Positions 1 through 6,424 of a stretch of DNA of 14,477 bases are shown in pieces. This DNA comes from SIG575 sp045595725 (lineage in GTDB: Bacteria; Bacillota; Clostridia; Oscillospirales; Acutalibacteraceae), in the NCBI GenBank assembly GCA_045595725.1, contig JAZOAY010000012.1, forward strand, positions 1 through 14,477, read 5' to 3'. Position 1 is the first letter of the stretch. The number at the start of each line of letters is the position of its first letter. The position numbers and the translations under genes were made by a program. Below the pieces are notes generated by a model. The model did no database searches. It was not told where the DNA came from and saw only the letters and a list, made by a program, of their open reading frames with translations.

Positions 1-384
1 CATTCGGAGAATGCAGGTTGAAAGCCCCTGTGCTGTTGCTTCGTAACAAATATGCGATGTTGTGATGCCGATGTCAATATCCTGAAATGCAGTTTCCTGA
101 AGAACAGAACCTACCTTTGCGGTAAAATTTGCTTTTTCCTGACAGACGATAATAAAAGCACCTGCTTTTTCAGCAAATTTATTCATGCCGATTTTCTGAA
201 CTGCTTTTGCAACTTCGGGAAGAAGCTCTTTTTTATTGACGATAACAAAACTCCATGGTTGAGAATTACATGCCGACGGTGCAAGACGTGCTGCTTCAAT
301 ACAATTAATGAGCTTTTCTTTTTCAACTTCCTTTTCAAGAAAATGACGGCAGCTTTCTCTTTTGTTTACTAAATCAAGAAACAT
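1..384 (-). CDS. nitroreductase family protein (3' part outside window)
   Basis: The minus strand is open from an ATG at 384 to the window edge, 128 codons with no stop, so the C-terminal part is missing. The start MFLDLVNKRESCRHF matches the N-terminus of FMN-dependent nitroreductases, with the usual R-x-S-x-R-x-F type motif seen here as RESCRHF (residues 9-15). Residues 34-44 read LAPSACNSQPW, the family's FMN-contacting signature. Residues 119-126 (QGLSTCIL) fit the later Gly-rich flavin segment. Family members reduce nitro compounds, quinones or other electron acceptors with NAD(P)H in the cytoplasm; the substrate cannot be told from sequence. A GAGGTG ribosome binding site at 391-396 lies 6 nt from the ATG. 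The gene is divergent from the penicillin-binding protein and has its own consensus promoter. The family call is firm; the specific reaction is unknown. Confidence 0.88.
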   Translation of the reverse strand, partial: MFLDLVNKRESCRHFLEKEVEKEKLINCIEAARLAPSACNSQPWSFVIVNKKELLPEVAKAVQKIGMNKFAEKAGAFIIVCQEKANFTAKVGSVLQETAFQDIDIGITTSHICYEATAQGLSTCILRM

Positions 385-402
385 AATTTTCACCTCGTAA
401 TT

Positions 403-431
403 ATTATACCTTTCTTGCGATTATATGTCAA
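403..431 (-). promoter_or_regulatory. consensus sigma-A promoter of the nitroreductase
   Basis: On the minus strand TTGACA (426-431) and TATAAT (403-408) are both perfect and separated by exactly 17 nt. Transcription should start near 396, so the leader is only about 12 nt and the GAGGTG ribosome binding site (391-396) lies at its very 5' end. Strong constitutive expression is inferred; no operator is evident. Confidence 0.75.
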
Positions 432-480
432 ATGCAGGTAAATAATACTTTTATAACTAATCAAAACGCATGGAGGCTTT

Positions 481-2082
481 ATGAAACGACCGCTTGTTGT
501 GTTATATGTAATAATTTTTCTTTTTACAACTTTACCTGTCAGGATGGTTTATCTTGCTTGTAATACGGAAGACTTTCCTTCGGTTTCAAATTCTACGAGA
601 AGCATTGTTGTGTCTGAGTTAAGAGGAGAGATTTATGACTGTAATATGAAACCTCTTGTCAACAGAAAATCAGAAAAAACCATTGCTGTAATGCCTTGTG
701 ATAAATCTGCGGAAATTCTGAAAGATTATCTTGATGAGGAAGAATATACTTCTTTGCTCAGAAGTATTTATAATGAAGAGCCGTTTACGTGTTCTTGCGA
801 TTATGAAAAAGAAAATGAGTTTGTTAAAGTCTGTGAAAAATTTGAGCGTTATCCGGATGATGGTTTTTGCTGTCACGTTATAGGTTATATCAATTCATCC
901 GATAATGAGGGAGTGTACGGTATTGAAAAAAGTTATGATACACTTTTGAAATCTGAAAAAAGGCAGCTTGTTTTCAGATATAACACAACTGCATGGGGCA
1001 ATATGCTGGCAGGAGGAGAATGGGGATTTGTTTCTGAGAATTACTATTCAAAAAATGGTGTTAAACTCACAATAGATGCTGATATACAGAGGATTGCCGA
1101 GAATGCCATGAGACTTTATGAAATTGAAAAAGGTGCTTGTGTGGTGCTTGATGCAAAAAACGGCGAAATCAGGGCTATGGTGAGTTTTCCGAGGTTCAAT
1201 CAGAATGATATTGCTACTTCATTAAGTGATGAAAATTCGCCTTTTGTGAACCGTTCTGTGAGTGCATACAGCGTAGGGTCTGTTTTTAAATATGTTGTGG
1301 CTATGTCAGCTATTGAGGCAGGAAAAGAAAATTTTGAAAATTATTGTACAGGAAGTCTTAAAATAGGAGAAACAACTTTCAATTGTTCAAACTCAGCTGC
1401 TCACGGAAAAGTCACGTTAAAAAATGCATTTGCATATTCCTGTAACACATATTTCATACGTCTTGCTTTACTTCTGGGACGTGACAAAATTCTGAAAACT
1501 GCTGAAAATCTCGGTTTCGGAAAAAGTTTTTCTCTCGCAGAGGGAATATATCCGGACAGAGGCAACCTTCCCTCTGCAGAAGAACTGACAACTGACGGTG
1601 CCGTTGCAAATATCTCTTTCGGTCAGGGAGGGCTTCTTGCAACACCTTTGCAGATAGCATCCTGTTATTCTGCTGCTGTCAATGGGGGAGAGTATATTTC
1701 TCCGAAACTCGTTATATCAACGGTAAATTCTGACGGCACGGAAAACTTGATAAGTGAAAAAGGTTACAGATACAGGGCTTTTTCTTTGTCAGAAGCCGGA
1801 AAGATGAAAAATCTTCTCATTAATAATTTTAACGAAGGTACCTGCGTTGATGCGAAACCCGAAAATTGCATTGCAGGAGGAAAAACATCAACGGCTCAGA
1901 CAGGATGGCTTGATGAAAAAGATGAGGAAATTTTACATTCATGGTTTGCGGGGTTTGCAGAAACAGGAAATGAAGTTTATACAATTGTTGTCTTTAAAGA
2001 AAATGGTGTAGGCGGTTCTCATGACTGCGGACCTGTGTTCAAAGAAATTTCCCAAAGATTGGCTGAAATAAAGTGTGAATAA
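481..2082 (+). CDS. class B penicillin-binding protein (transpeptidase)
   Basis: This 533-aa protein is an extracytoplasmic peptidoglycan DD-transpeptidase. Residues 5-26 form an uncleaved signal anchor. The class B dimerisation region begins with RGEIYDCN (48-55), a variant of RGxIxDRNG, and contains HVIGYI...GVYGIEKSYD (132-153), which aligns with the HLIGYV...GVSGLEKAYD hallmark. The transpeptidase domain (about 195-530) has the acylation motif SVFK (S267, K270), the second motif SCN (320-322) and the third motif at 468-470. That third motif reads KTS rather than KTG, followed by TAQTG. The domain order is that of the SpoVD/PbpA/FtsI group, but no PASTA domain is present and a specific role (elongation, division or cortex) cannot be assigned. 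The protein has about 17 cysteines, many in the N-terminal domain (C104, C106, C118, C130, C131), high for an exported Firmicutes enzyme. GGAGG at 472-476 precedes the ATG by 4 nt. I see no convincing sigma-A promoter in the 96-nt divergent gap. Confidence 0.93.
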   Translation: MKRPLVVLYVIIFLFTTLPVRMVYLACNTEDFPSVSNSTRSIVVSELRGEIYDCNMKPLVNRKSEKTIAVMPCDKSAEILKDYLDEEEYTSLLRSIYNEEPFTCSCDYEKENEFVKVCEKFERYPDDGFCCHVIGYINSSDNEGVYGIEKSYDTLLKSEKRQLVFRYNTTAWGNMLAGGEWGFVSENYYSKNGVKLTIDADIQRIAENAMRLYEIEKGACVVLDAKNGEIRAMVSFPRFNQNDIATSLSDENSPFVNRSVSAYSVGSVFKYVVAMSAIEAGKENFENYCTGSLKIGETTFNCSNSAAHGKVTLKNAFAYSCNTYFIRLALLLGRDKILKTAENLGFGKSFSLAEGIYPDRGNLPSAEELTTDGAVANISFGQGGLLATPLQIASCYSAAVNGGEYISPKLVISTVNSDGTENLISEKGYRYRAFSLSEAGKMKNLLINNFNEGTCVDAKPENCIAGGKTSTAQTGWLDEKDEEILHSWFAGFAETGNEVYTIVVFKENGVGGSHDCGPVFKEISQRLAEIKCE

Positions 2083-2106
2083 TTGAAAAATCTTTCATCT
2101 GTACTG

Positions 2107-2134
2107 TTGACAAATTTTTGTAATATGATAAAAT
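2107..2134 (+). promoter_or_regulatory. sigma-A promoter of the CNNM/CorC gene
   Basis: TTGACA (2107-2112) is followed after 16 nt by TAAAAT (2129-2134), which carries an extended -10 TGA (2126-2128). Start of transcription is expected near 2141, giving a leader of about 30 nt. There is no clear terminator between the preceding gene and this promoter, so some read-through is possible. Confidence 0.65.
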
Positions 2135-2170
2135 GTAAGAAATATATATTGAAAGGTCTGATGATTAAAA

Positions 2171-3514
2171 ATGGACGACCATCCTATATGGCCGCTGATT
2201 TTACAGGTTGTACTGATTTTCCTTAATGCAGTTTTTGCAAGTGCGGAGATTGCGGTAATCTCCTTTAATTCAAATAAGCTTGCTCAGATGGCTAAAGACG
2301 GAAACAAGAAAGCAAAGCGTCTGATTAAGCTGACCGATCCGCCTGCAAAGTTCTTAGCTACAATTCAGGTTGCAATTACACTTTCGGGATTTTTGGGAAG
2401 TGCGTTTGCAGCTGACAACTTTTCAGAAGTAATTGTAAATTGGGCAAAACAGTTCAATCTCCCTCTTTCAGATAAAGCACTGGACACTATTGCCGTTATT
2501 CTGATAACAGTTATTCTGTCTTATTTCACACTTGTTTTCGGTGAACTTGTTCCGAAACGTCTTGCGATGAAGAAGACTGAAAAAATGGCTCTCGGTGTTT
2601 CAGGACTCATGGGTGTCTGCTCAAAAATTTTTGCACCCATTGTGTGGGTTCTTACAAAGTCAACAAATATTGTTCTCCGCCTTTGCGGTATTGACCCCAA
2701 CTCAGAGGACAACGAAGTTACTGAGGAAGAAATCCGCCTCATGGTTGACGCAGGTACAGAGACAGGTGCTATCGACCTTGATGAACAGGAAATTATTACA
2801 AATGTTTTCGAGTTTGATAATATCACCGCAGGTGAAGTTGCAACACACAGAACAGACATTTCTTTCCTGTGGAGTGAAGAAACTGACGAAGAATGGGAAG
2901 AAACAATTTTCTCAAGCCGTCATTCTCTTTACCCTGTATGTGAAGAAAGTGTTGACAATGTTATCGGTGTTCTCAATACAAAGGATTATTTCCGTCTCAG
3001 AGATAAGTCACGTGAAAATGTAATGAAAGAAGCTGTGCGTCCTGCATATTTTGTTCCTGAAAGCGTAAGAGCTGACGTTCTTTTTGAAAGAATGAAGCAT
3101 TCACGTGACCATTTTGCAGTTGTTCTTGATGAATACGGCGGAATGACAGGCATCGTTACAATCAATGACCTGCTTGAAGAATTAGTGGGCGATATTGATG
3201 ATGAGTTTGAAGAAAAGCCAGAAGAAGAAATCATTAAGATTGACTCAGAAACATGGATGATCGGCGGTGAAGCCGAGGTTGAGGATGTTGAAAAGGCTCT
3301 CGGTATTGATATTGACGACGAATATGATAACGATACATTCGGCGGATACGTTTTCGGTGTTCTCGGTACAATTCCCGAAGACGGAACACAGGTTGAAGTT
3401 CAGGCACAGGGACTTAACATAAAAGTTACTGAAATAGCAGAACACAGAATTGTAAAAACCCTCGTATGTTTCATTGATCCTCCCAAAGAGGAAGAAGTTG
3501 AGGATGAAGATTAA
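2171..3514 (+). CDS. CNNM/CorC (HlyC) family protein: DUF21 + CBS pair + CorC_HlyC domain
   Basis: This 447-aa integral membrane protein has the full three-part family layout. Residues 1-175 are the CNNM (DUF21) transmembrane domain, with the signatures ASAEIAVIS (23-31) and FGELVPKRLA (123-132). Residues about 186-340 hold the CBS pair, starting with EEEIRLMVDAGTETGAI (185-201) and ending with the very conserved VVLDEYGGMTGIVT (317-330) and DLLEELVGDIDDE (333-345). Residues about 350-432 are the CorC_HlyC C-terminal domain. Family members mediate or regulate magnesium (cation) efflux and the CBS pair can bind Mg-ATP; the old name hemolysin is misleading. An in-frame TGA at 2162-2164 makes 2171 the first possible ATG. 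Its best ribosome binding site, GAAAGG at 2151-2156, is 14 nt away, unusually far. The gene has its own promoter and terminator, so it is probably monocistronic. Confidence 0.93.
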   Translation: MDDHPIWPLILQVVLIFLNAVFASAEIAVISFNSNKLAQMAKDGNKKAKRLIKLTDPPAKFLATIQVAITLSGFLGSAFAADNFSEVIVNWAKQFNLPLSDKALDTIAVILITVILSYFTLVFGELVPKRLAMKKTEKMALGVSGLMGVCSKIFAPIVWVLTKSTNIVLRLCGIDPNSEDNEVTEEEIRLMVDAGTETGAIDLDEQEIITNVFEFDNITAGEVATHRTDISFLWSEETDEEWEETIFSSRHSLYPVCEESVDNVIGVLNTKDYFRLRDKSRENVMKEAVRPAYFVPESVRADVLFERMKHSRDHFAVVLDEYGGMTGIVTINDLLEELVGDIDDEFEEKPEEEIIKIDSETWMIGGEAEVEDVEKALGIDIDDEYDNDTFGGYVFGVLGTIPEDGTQVEVQAQGLNIKVTEIAEHRIVKTLVCFIDPPKEEEVEDED

Positions 3515-3518
3515 TATT

Positions 3519-3553
3519 ATCGGCACGGTAATTTATGCTGTGCCGATTTTTTT
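3519..3553 (+). terminator. rho-independent terminator after the CNNM/CorC gene
   Basis: Arms 3519-3530 and 3536-3547 form a 12-bp stem (two G-U pairs, core ATCGGCAC) with a 5-nt loop, followed by seven T (3547-3553). It starts 5 nt after the stop codon. Confidence 0.88.
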
Positions 3554-3574
3554 GCAATAATAACTTGTCAGATT

Positions 3575-3646
3575 AGTTAATATAATGTAAAATAAAAGTA
3601 TGAATGCTTTCAGGGTGATATTGTGGAGTTGCCGAAAATTATATTT
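3575..3646 (+). pseudogene. remnant copy of the RAYT leader and first codons
   Basis: AGTTAATATAATGTA (3575-3589) is repeated exactly at 3788-3802 in front of the intact transposase. GGTGATATTGTGGAGTTGCC (3614-3633) matches the intact ribosome binding site and start region (3814-3833) at 18 of 20 positions. The remnant has GTG where the intact gene has ATG and reads V-E-L-P-K before diverging into repeat sequence and stopping at TAG (3647-3649 region). It looks like the 5' end of a second transposase copy whose body was replaced or displaced by the repeat segment at 3638-3787. A local duplication of the leader is the alternative. Confidence 0.45.
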
Positions 3647-3648
3647 TA

Positions 3649-3676
3649 GTGCAAAGTGCAAAACGCAAAGTGCAAA
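3649..3676 (+). repeat. heptamer tandem repeat, four units of GTGCAAA
   Basis: Units at 3649, 3656, 3663 and 3670 read GTGCAAA, GTGCAAA, ACGCAAA, GTGCAAA. Related heptad runs occur at both ends of the 8718-8953 mosaic (8725-8752 plus strand, 8926-8946 minus strand). Confidence 0.7.
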
Positions 3677-3694
3677 ATGTCGGGTCTGCGACGC
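3669..3694 (+). repeat. 26-nt dispersed repeat, inverted copy at 8908-8933
   Basis: This stretch, with core GTCGGGTCTGCGACGC, is identical over 26 nt to the reverse complement of 8908-8933. Weaker similarity continues on both sides: the heptads on one side, and an ACCGATTG-RACA segment (3713-3724) on the other. The two intergenic regions therefore share a mobile or recombining repeat of at least about 75 bp. Confidence 0.85.
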
Positions 3695-3726
3695 AATTAT
3701 ATTTTATACCTCACCGATTGAACATG

Positions 3727-3754
3727 TGTAGGGGACGATGCCCACATCGTCCCG
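3727..3754 (+). repeat. REP-like hairpin, copy A (intergenic)
   Basis: A perfect 9-bp inverted repeat, arms GGGACGATG (3732-3740) and CATCGTCCC (3745-3753) around loop CCCA, is framed by TGTAG and G. All 28 nt are identical to copy B inside the downstream transposase. The location, just upstream of a RAYT gene, is typical for REP palindromes that such transposases recognise. Confidence 0.85.
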
Positions 3755-3793
3755 AAAGATTATATGTGATTTTAAATTTGTTATATCAGTTAA

Positions 3794-3799
3794 TATAAT
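3794..3799 (+). promoter_or_regulatory. possible -10 element of the RAYT promoter
   Basis: TATAAT (3794-3799) lies in the repeated 15-nt block. Only a poor -35 (TTTAAA, 3771-3776) is found 17 nt upstream. It may be the only promoter between the terminator at 3553 and dut, and so could also serve the dut run. Confidence 0.35.
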
Positions 3800-3822
3800 G
3801 TATAAAACATTTAGGTGATATT

Positions 3823-4287
3823 ATGGAATTGCCTCAAAGAAAAAGAATACGATTGCATGATTATGATTATTCGACAAACGGTGCATATTTTATAACGGTG
3901 TGTACAAAAAACAGAATGAAAATTCTCTCTGAAATTGTAGGGGACGATGCCCACATCGTCCCGCAAGTGGTTTTGTCAGATCTCGGAAAAATTGTCGAAA
4001 ATTATATAAGGTCTATTCCGGGAATAGATAAATATGTGATTATGCCTGATCATATACACATGATTATAAAAATTGACGGGACGATGAGGGCATCGTCCCC
4101 TACGAAAGATATTCCTCAAATTGTAAAATCGTTTAAAATATTAGTAACAAAAAGTATAGGCTTTTCAATTTTTCAGCGACAATATTTCGACCATGTAGTC
4201 CGCGGACCGCAGGACTATGAGGAAATATGGCACTATATTGACGAAAATCCCATAAGATGGATGACTAATACACAAAAGGAGTTTTGA
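3823..4287 (+). CDS. REP-associated tyrosine transposase (RAYT, Y1/IS200-like HUH family)
   Basis: This 154-aa protein belongs to the single-tyrosine HUH transposases that bind and cleave REP hairpins. The N-terminal RLHDYDYSTNGAYFITVCTK (10-29) is the usual first-strand motif. MPDHIHMII (74-82) holds the HUH histidines H77 and H79. The C-terminal part has YFDHVVR (121-127), DYEEIW (131-136) and YIDENPIRW (138-146); the nucleophile is one of Y121, Y132 or Y138, and I cannot choose securely. The frame is intact and near usual length, so the gene may be active. AGGTGAT (3813-3819) is a near-perfect ribosome binding site. Two hairpins lie inside the coding sequence and are translated as residues 39-47 and 85-94, the second only six codons after the HUH. 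The stop is 2 nt from the dut start, and the last codons contain the dut ribosome binding site. Confidence 0.92.
   Translation: MELPQRKRIRLHDYDYSTNGAYFITVCTKNRMKILSEIVGDDAHIVPQVVLSDLGKIVENYIRSIPGIDKYVIMPDHIHMIIKIDGTMRASSPTKDIPQIVKSFKILVTKSIGFSIFQRQYFDHVVRGPQDYEEIWHYIDENPIRWMTNTQKEF
3936..3963 (+). repeat. REP-like hairpin, copy B (inside the transposase gene)
   Basis: Identical over 28 nt to copy A at 3727-3754: arms 3941-3949 and 3954-3962, loop CCCA. It is read in frame as VGDDAHIVP (residues 39-47), in a position that looks like a loop between the conserved N-terminal strand and the helix leading to the HUH strand. Confidence 0.88.
4077..4103 (-). repeat. REP-like hairpin, copy C (inside the transposase gene, inverted)
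   Basis: The reverse complement matches copy A over 27 nt with one difference (loop CCCT instead of CCCA). Arms are 4078-4086 and 4091-4099 on the plus strand. It is read as DGTMRASSPT (residues 85-94). Copies B and C face each other across 113 nt that encode residues 48-84, including the HUH motif. Confidence 0.88.
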
Positions 4288-4289
4288 AA

Positions 4290-4790
4290 ATGCAGAGAAT
4301 AGCAAAATTTGAAAAGGTAAGCTTTGATGAATTCAGGAAAGCATTTGATTTGCCCGAAAAGGAAATAAAAGAAATTTATGATAAAATTACAATTCCCGTC
4401 CGTGCAACGTCAGGCTCTGCAGGATATGATTTCTCCACGCCTGTCAGCTTTGAACTGAAACCGGGAGAAACGGTGAAAATCCCTACGGGAATAAGAGCAA
4501 GAATTGACAACGGTTGGGTGCTTGCAGTTTTTCCGAGAAGCGGTCTGGGCTTCAAATTCAGACTTCAGCTTGATAACACTGTGGGAATTATTGATGCGGA
4601 CTATTATAATTCTGACAATGAAGGTCATATATTTATAAAGGTCACAAACTGTTCTTTTGAAGATAAAACTGTTTCCGTCAAAGCGGGTAATGGTTTTGCA
4701 CAGGGAATTTTTCTGCCTTTCGGAATTACGGAAGATGACAACGTAACAGAAATAAGAAACGGTGGTTTCGGAAGCACAGACAGGAAATAA
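4290..4790 (+). CDS. dut: dUTP diphosphatase (dUTPase)
   Basis: This 166-aa enzyme hydrolyses dUTP to dUMP and pyrophosphate, keeping uracil out of DNA and feeding dTMP synthesis. The trimeric dUTPase motifs appear in order: motif 1 ATSGSAGYDF (39-48), motif 2 PRSGLGFK (82-89), motif 3 DNTVGIIDADYY (95-106, catalytic Asp D102), motif 4 GFAQGIFLPF (135-144) and motif 5 RNGGFGSTD (156-164). The last position is D where G is common. An N-terminal extension of about 35 residues before motif 1 fits the longer Firmicutes form rather than the roughly 150-aa E. coli form. I chose ATG 4290 over the in-frame TTG at 4284 because AGGAG (4277-4281) is 8 nt away. The start is 2 nt after the transposase stop, so translation may be coupled. 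It is the first housekeeping gene of the run ending at 8593. Confidence 0.95.
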   Translation: MQRIAKFEKVSFDEFRKAFDLPEKEIKEIYDKITIPVRATSGSAGYDFSTPVSFELKPGETVKIPTGIRARIDNGWVLAVFPRSGLGFKFRLQLDNTVGIIDADYYNSDNEGHIFIKVTNCSFEDKTVSVKAGNGFAQGIFLPFGITEDDNVTEIRNGGFGSTDRK

Positions 4791-4800
4791 GGTGAAAAAC

Positions 4801-5724
4801 ATGTATCTCGGTATTGATATCGGCGGTACAAAATGTGCCGTTGTTCTGGGGAATGAAAAAGGTGAAATTCTCAGAAAAGTCCGTTTTGAAACAACGGATA
4901 GAGACAGTACAATTGAAAAACTTATTGAAGTTACACGGGAAATGGGTGAGTTTCGGTCAATAGGTATCAGTTGCGGAGGGCCTCTTGATTCAAAAAAAGG
5001 CGTGATTATGTCACCTCCTAATCTTGTGGGATGGGATAATGTGCCCATTTGCGAAATACTTAAAAATGAATTTTCTGTTCCTGTTTATCTTTGTAACGAT
5101 GCTAACGCCTGTGCACTTGCTGAGTGGAAATTCGGTGCAGGTAAAGGAACACAGAATATGGTTTTCCTTACTTTCGGTACTGGTCTTGGTGCAGGTCTTA
5201 TTCTTGACGGGAAACTTTACAGCGGTACCAACGATATGGCAGGTGAAGTGGGTCACATAAGACTTGAAAATTTCGGTCCCGTGGGATACGGCAAAAAAGG
5301 TTCTTTTGAAGGTTTCTGTTCAGGTGGCGGTATTGCGCAACTCGGCAAAATCCTTGCCCTTGAAAAACTTCAGATGGGCGAAAGCACATTGTTTTGTAAG
5401 AATAAGGATGAACTTGAAAATATTACTGCCAAATCAATTGCAAAGAGTGCTTTTGCAGGTGATGAAACTGCAAAGAAAGTATATGAAATATGCGGAAGAC
5501 AGCTTGGCAGAGGTCTCAGTGTATTAGTTGATATTTTAAATCCTGAGAGAATTGTTATCGGTTCAATTTTTCAGCGTAGTGAACAGCTTCTCCGTGAATA
5601 TATGGAAGAAACTGTGAGAGAAGAAAGTCTCAGTCTTTCAAGACAGGTTTGTGAAATTGTTCCCGCAGAACTTGAAGAAAATTTAGGCGACATTGCAGCA
5701 CTCAGCGTTGCAATGTGCAATTGA
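4801..5724 (+). CDS. ROK family sugar kinase
   Basis: This 307-aa cytoplasmic protein is a ROK (repressor, ORF, kinase) member and probably phosphorylates a hexose such as glucose or an N-acetylated sugar. The phosphate-binding DIGGTK is at 6-11. GISCGGPLD (55-63) and NDANACALAEWKFGAG (99-114, catalytic D100) follow, then the second ATP loop FGTGLGAG (125-132) and GEVGHIRL (148-155, substrate Glu/His). The usual zinc motif CxCGxxGCxE is absent; at that place the protein reads GYGKKGSFEGFCSGGG (162-177) with a single Cys. There is no N-terminal DNA-binding helix-turn-helix, so it is a kinase rather than a repressor. AAGGTG (4789-4794) overlaps the dut stop and is 6 nt from the chosen ATG; an in-frame GTG at 4792 is less likely. 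Substrate uncertain. Confidence 0.88.
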   Translation: MYLGIDIGGTKCAVVLGNEKGEILRKVRFETTDRDSTIEKLIEVTREMGEFRSIGISCGGPLDSKKGVIMSPPNLVGWDNVPICEILKNEFSVPVYLCNDANACALAEWKFGAGKGTQNMVFLTFGTGLGAGLILDGKLYSGTNDMAGEVGHIRLENFGPVGYGKKGSFEGFCSGGGIAQLGKILALEKLQMGESTLFCKNKDELENITAKSIAKSAFAGDETAKKVYEICGRQLGRGLSVLVDILNPERIVIGSIFQRSEQLLREYMEETVREESLSLSRQVCEIVPAELEENLGDIAALSVAMCN

Positions 5725-5737
5725 GAGGAAATTACTT

Positions 5738-6424
5738 ATGGAAATTTCAGATATTTTTTTCTACATAGCGGAAGTTATCGGTCTTGTTGCTTTTGCAGTT
5801 TCAGGTGCAATGATTGCCATTGACAGAAAACTTGACCTTTTCGGTGTGGTTTTCATAACATTCGTAAACTCCTTCGGAGGGGGACTTATGAGAGATATCC
5901 TCATTGGAGAAATACCTCCCAAAATGTTTTACAGTTATGAATACCTTATTTACGTGGCAGTCTGTGCCGTTACCGTTATTGTTGTGGTATCAATTCTCAA
6001 AGAAAGATTTTTCAGAAACAGGGCTGCTATTGATAAAGTAATCAATATCTTTGATGCAGTAGGTCTTGGTGCCTTTGCAATTGTCGGTGTGAAATCGGGT
6101 ATAAATGCAGGCTTCGGCGACAACGTTTTTTTCTGTGTGTTCCTCGGTATGACAACCGGTATCGGCGGAGGTATTCTCAGAGACTTGCTCAGTCATGCAA
6201 AACCCCTTGTGCTTGTAAAACAGATTTATGCCCTTGCAGCGATTATAGGCGGACTTCTTTTCTATTACCTTGATAAAATGGATGTGAATTACACGGTTTC
6301 CCTTGTATCATCTGTTTTACTTGTGGTACTGATAAGAATTTTAGCAGCTTATTTCAGATGGGATTTGCCCAAAGTAAAAGTTGAGGTTGAGGTTTTAAAT
6401 GGAAATAATCAAAAGCATAAATGA
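5738..6424 (+). CDS. TRIC/UPF0126 family membrane protein (YicG-like)
   Basis: This 228-aa polytopic protein has about seven membrane segments arranged as an internal repeat. Each half carries the family's glycine-rich signature: GGGLMRD (47-53) and GIGGGILRD (141-149). Bacterial relatives adopt the TRIC cation-channel fold; some members have been linked to glycine uptake by mutant-fitness work. I chose the ATG at 5738 because GAGAGG (5723-5728) lies 9 nt upstream and the protein then starts directly with the first membrane helix; further-upstream starts would overlap the ROK kinase. Its 3' end overlaps the alanine/glycine symporter gene by 26 nt, so the two are probably translated together. 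That context favours a role in small amino acid transport over a general cation channel, but this is inference. Confidence 0.87.
   Translation: MEISDIFFYIAEVIGLVAFAVSGAMIAIDRKLDLFGVVFITFVNSFGGGLMRDILIGEIPPKMFYSYEYLIYVAVCAVTVIVVVSILKERFFRNRAAIDKVINIFDAVGLGAFAIVGVKSGINAGFGDNVFFCVFLGMTTGIGGGILRDLLSHAKPLVLVKQIYALAAIIGGLLFYYLDKMDVNYTVSLVSSVLLVVLIRILAAYFRWDLPKVKVEVEVLNGNNQKHK

Noticed and set aside
52..372. Plus-strand ORF of 106 codons at the window start
   Set aside because: It is the antisense of the nitroreductase gene, which has family motifs, a ribosome binding site and a consensus promoter on the other strand.
415..457. Sigma-A promoter for the penicillin-binding protein in the divergent gap
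   Set aside because: TTGCGA and TATAAC or AATAAT candidates have wrong spacing (20 nt) or weak hexamers; I could not place a convincing promoter.
2161..2163. ATG at 2161 as start of the CNNM/CorC gene
   Set aside because: It is out of frame with the gene, and an in-frame TGA lies at 2162, so the gene must start at or after 2171.
3649..3676. Heptamer repeats as a CRISPR array
   Set aside because: The units are 7 nt with no spacers and there are no cas genes.
4284..4289. TTG start for dut (and the similar TTG at 7844 for the PHP gene)
   Set aside because: In both cases an ATG two codons later sits at better spacing from the AGGAG-type ribosome binding site.
4410..5048. 212-codon minus-strand ORF
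   Set aside because: It is a shadow of dut and the ROK kinase, both of which carry strong family motifs.
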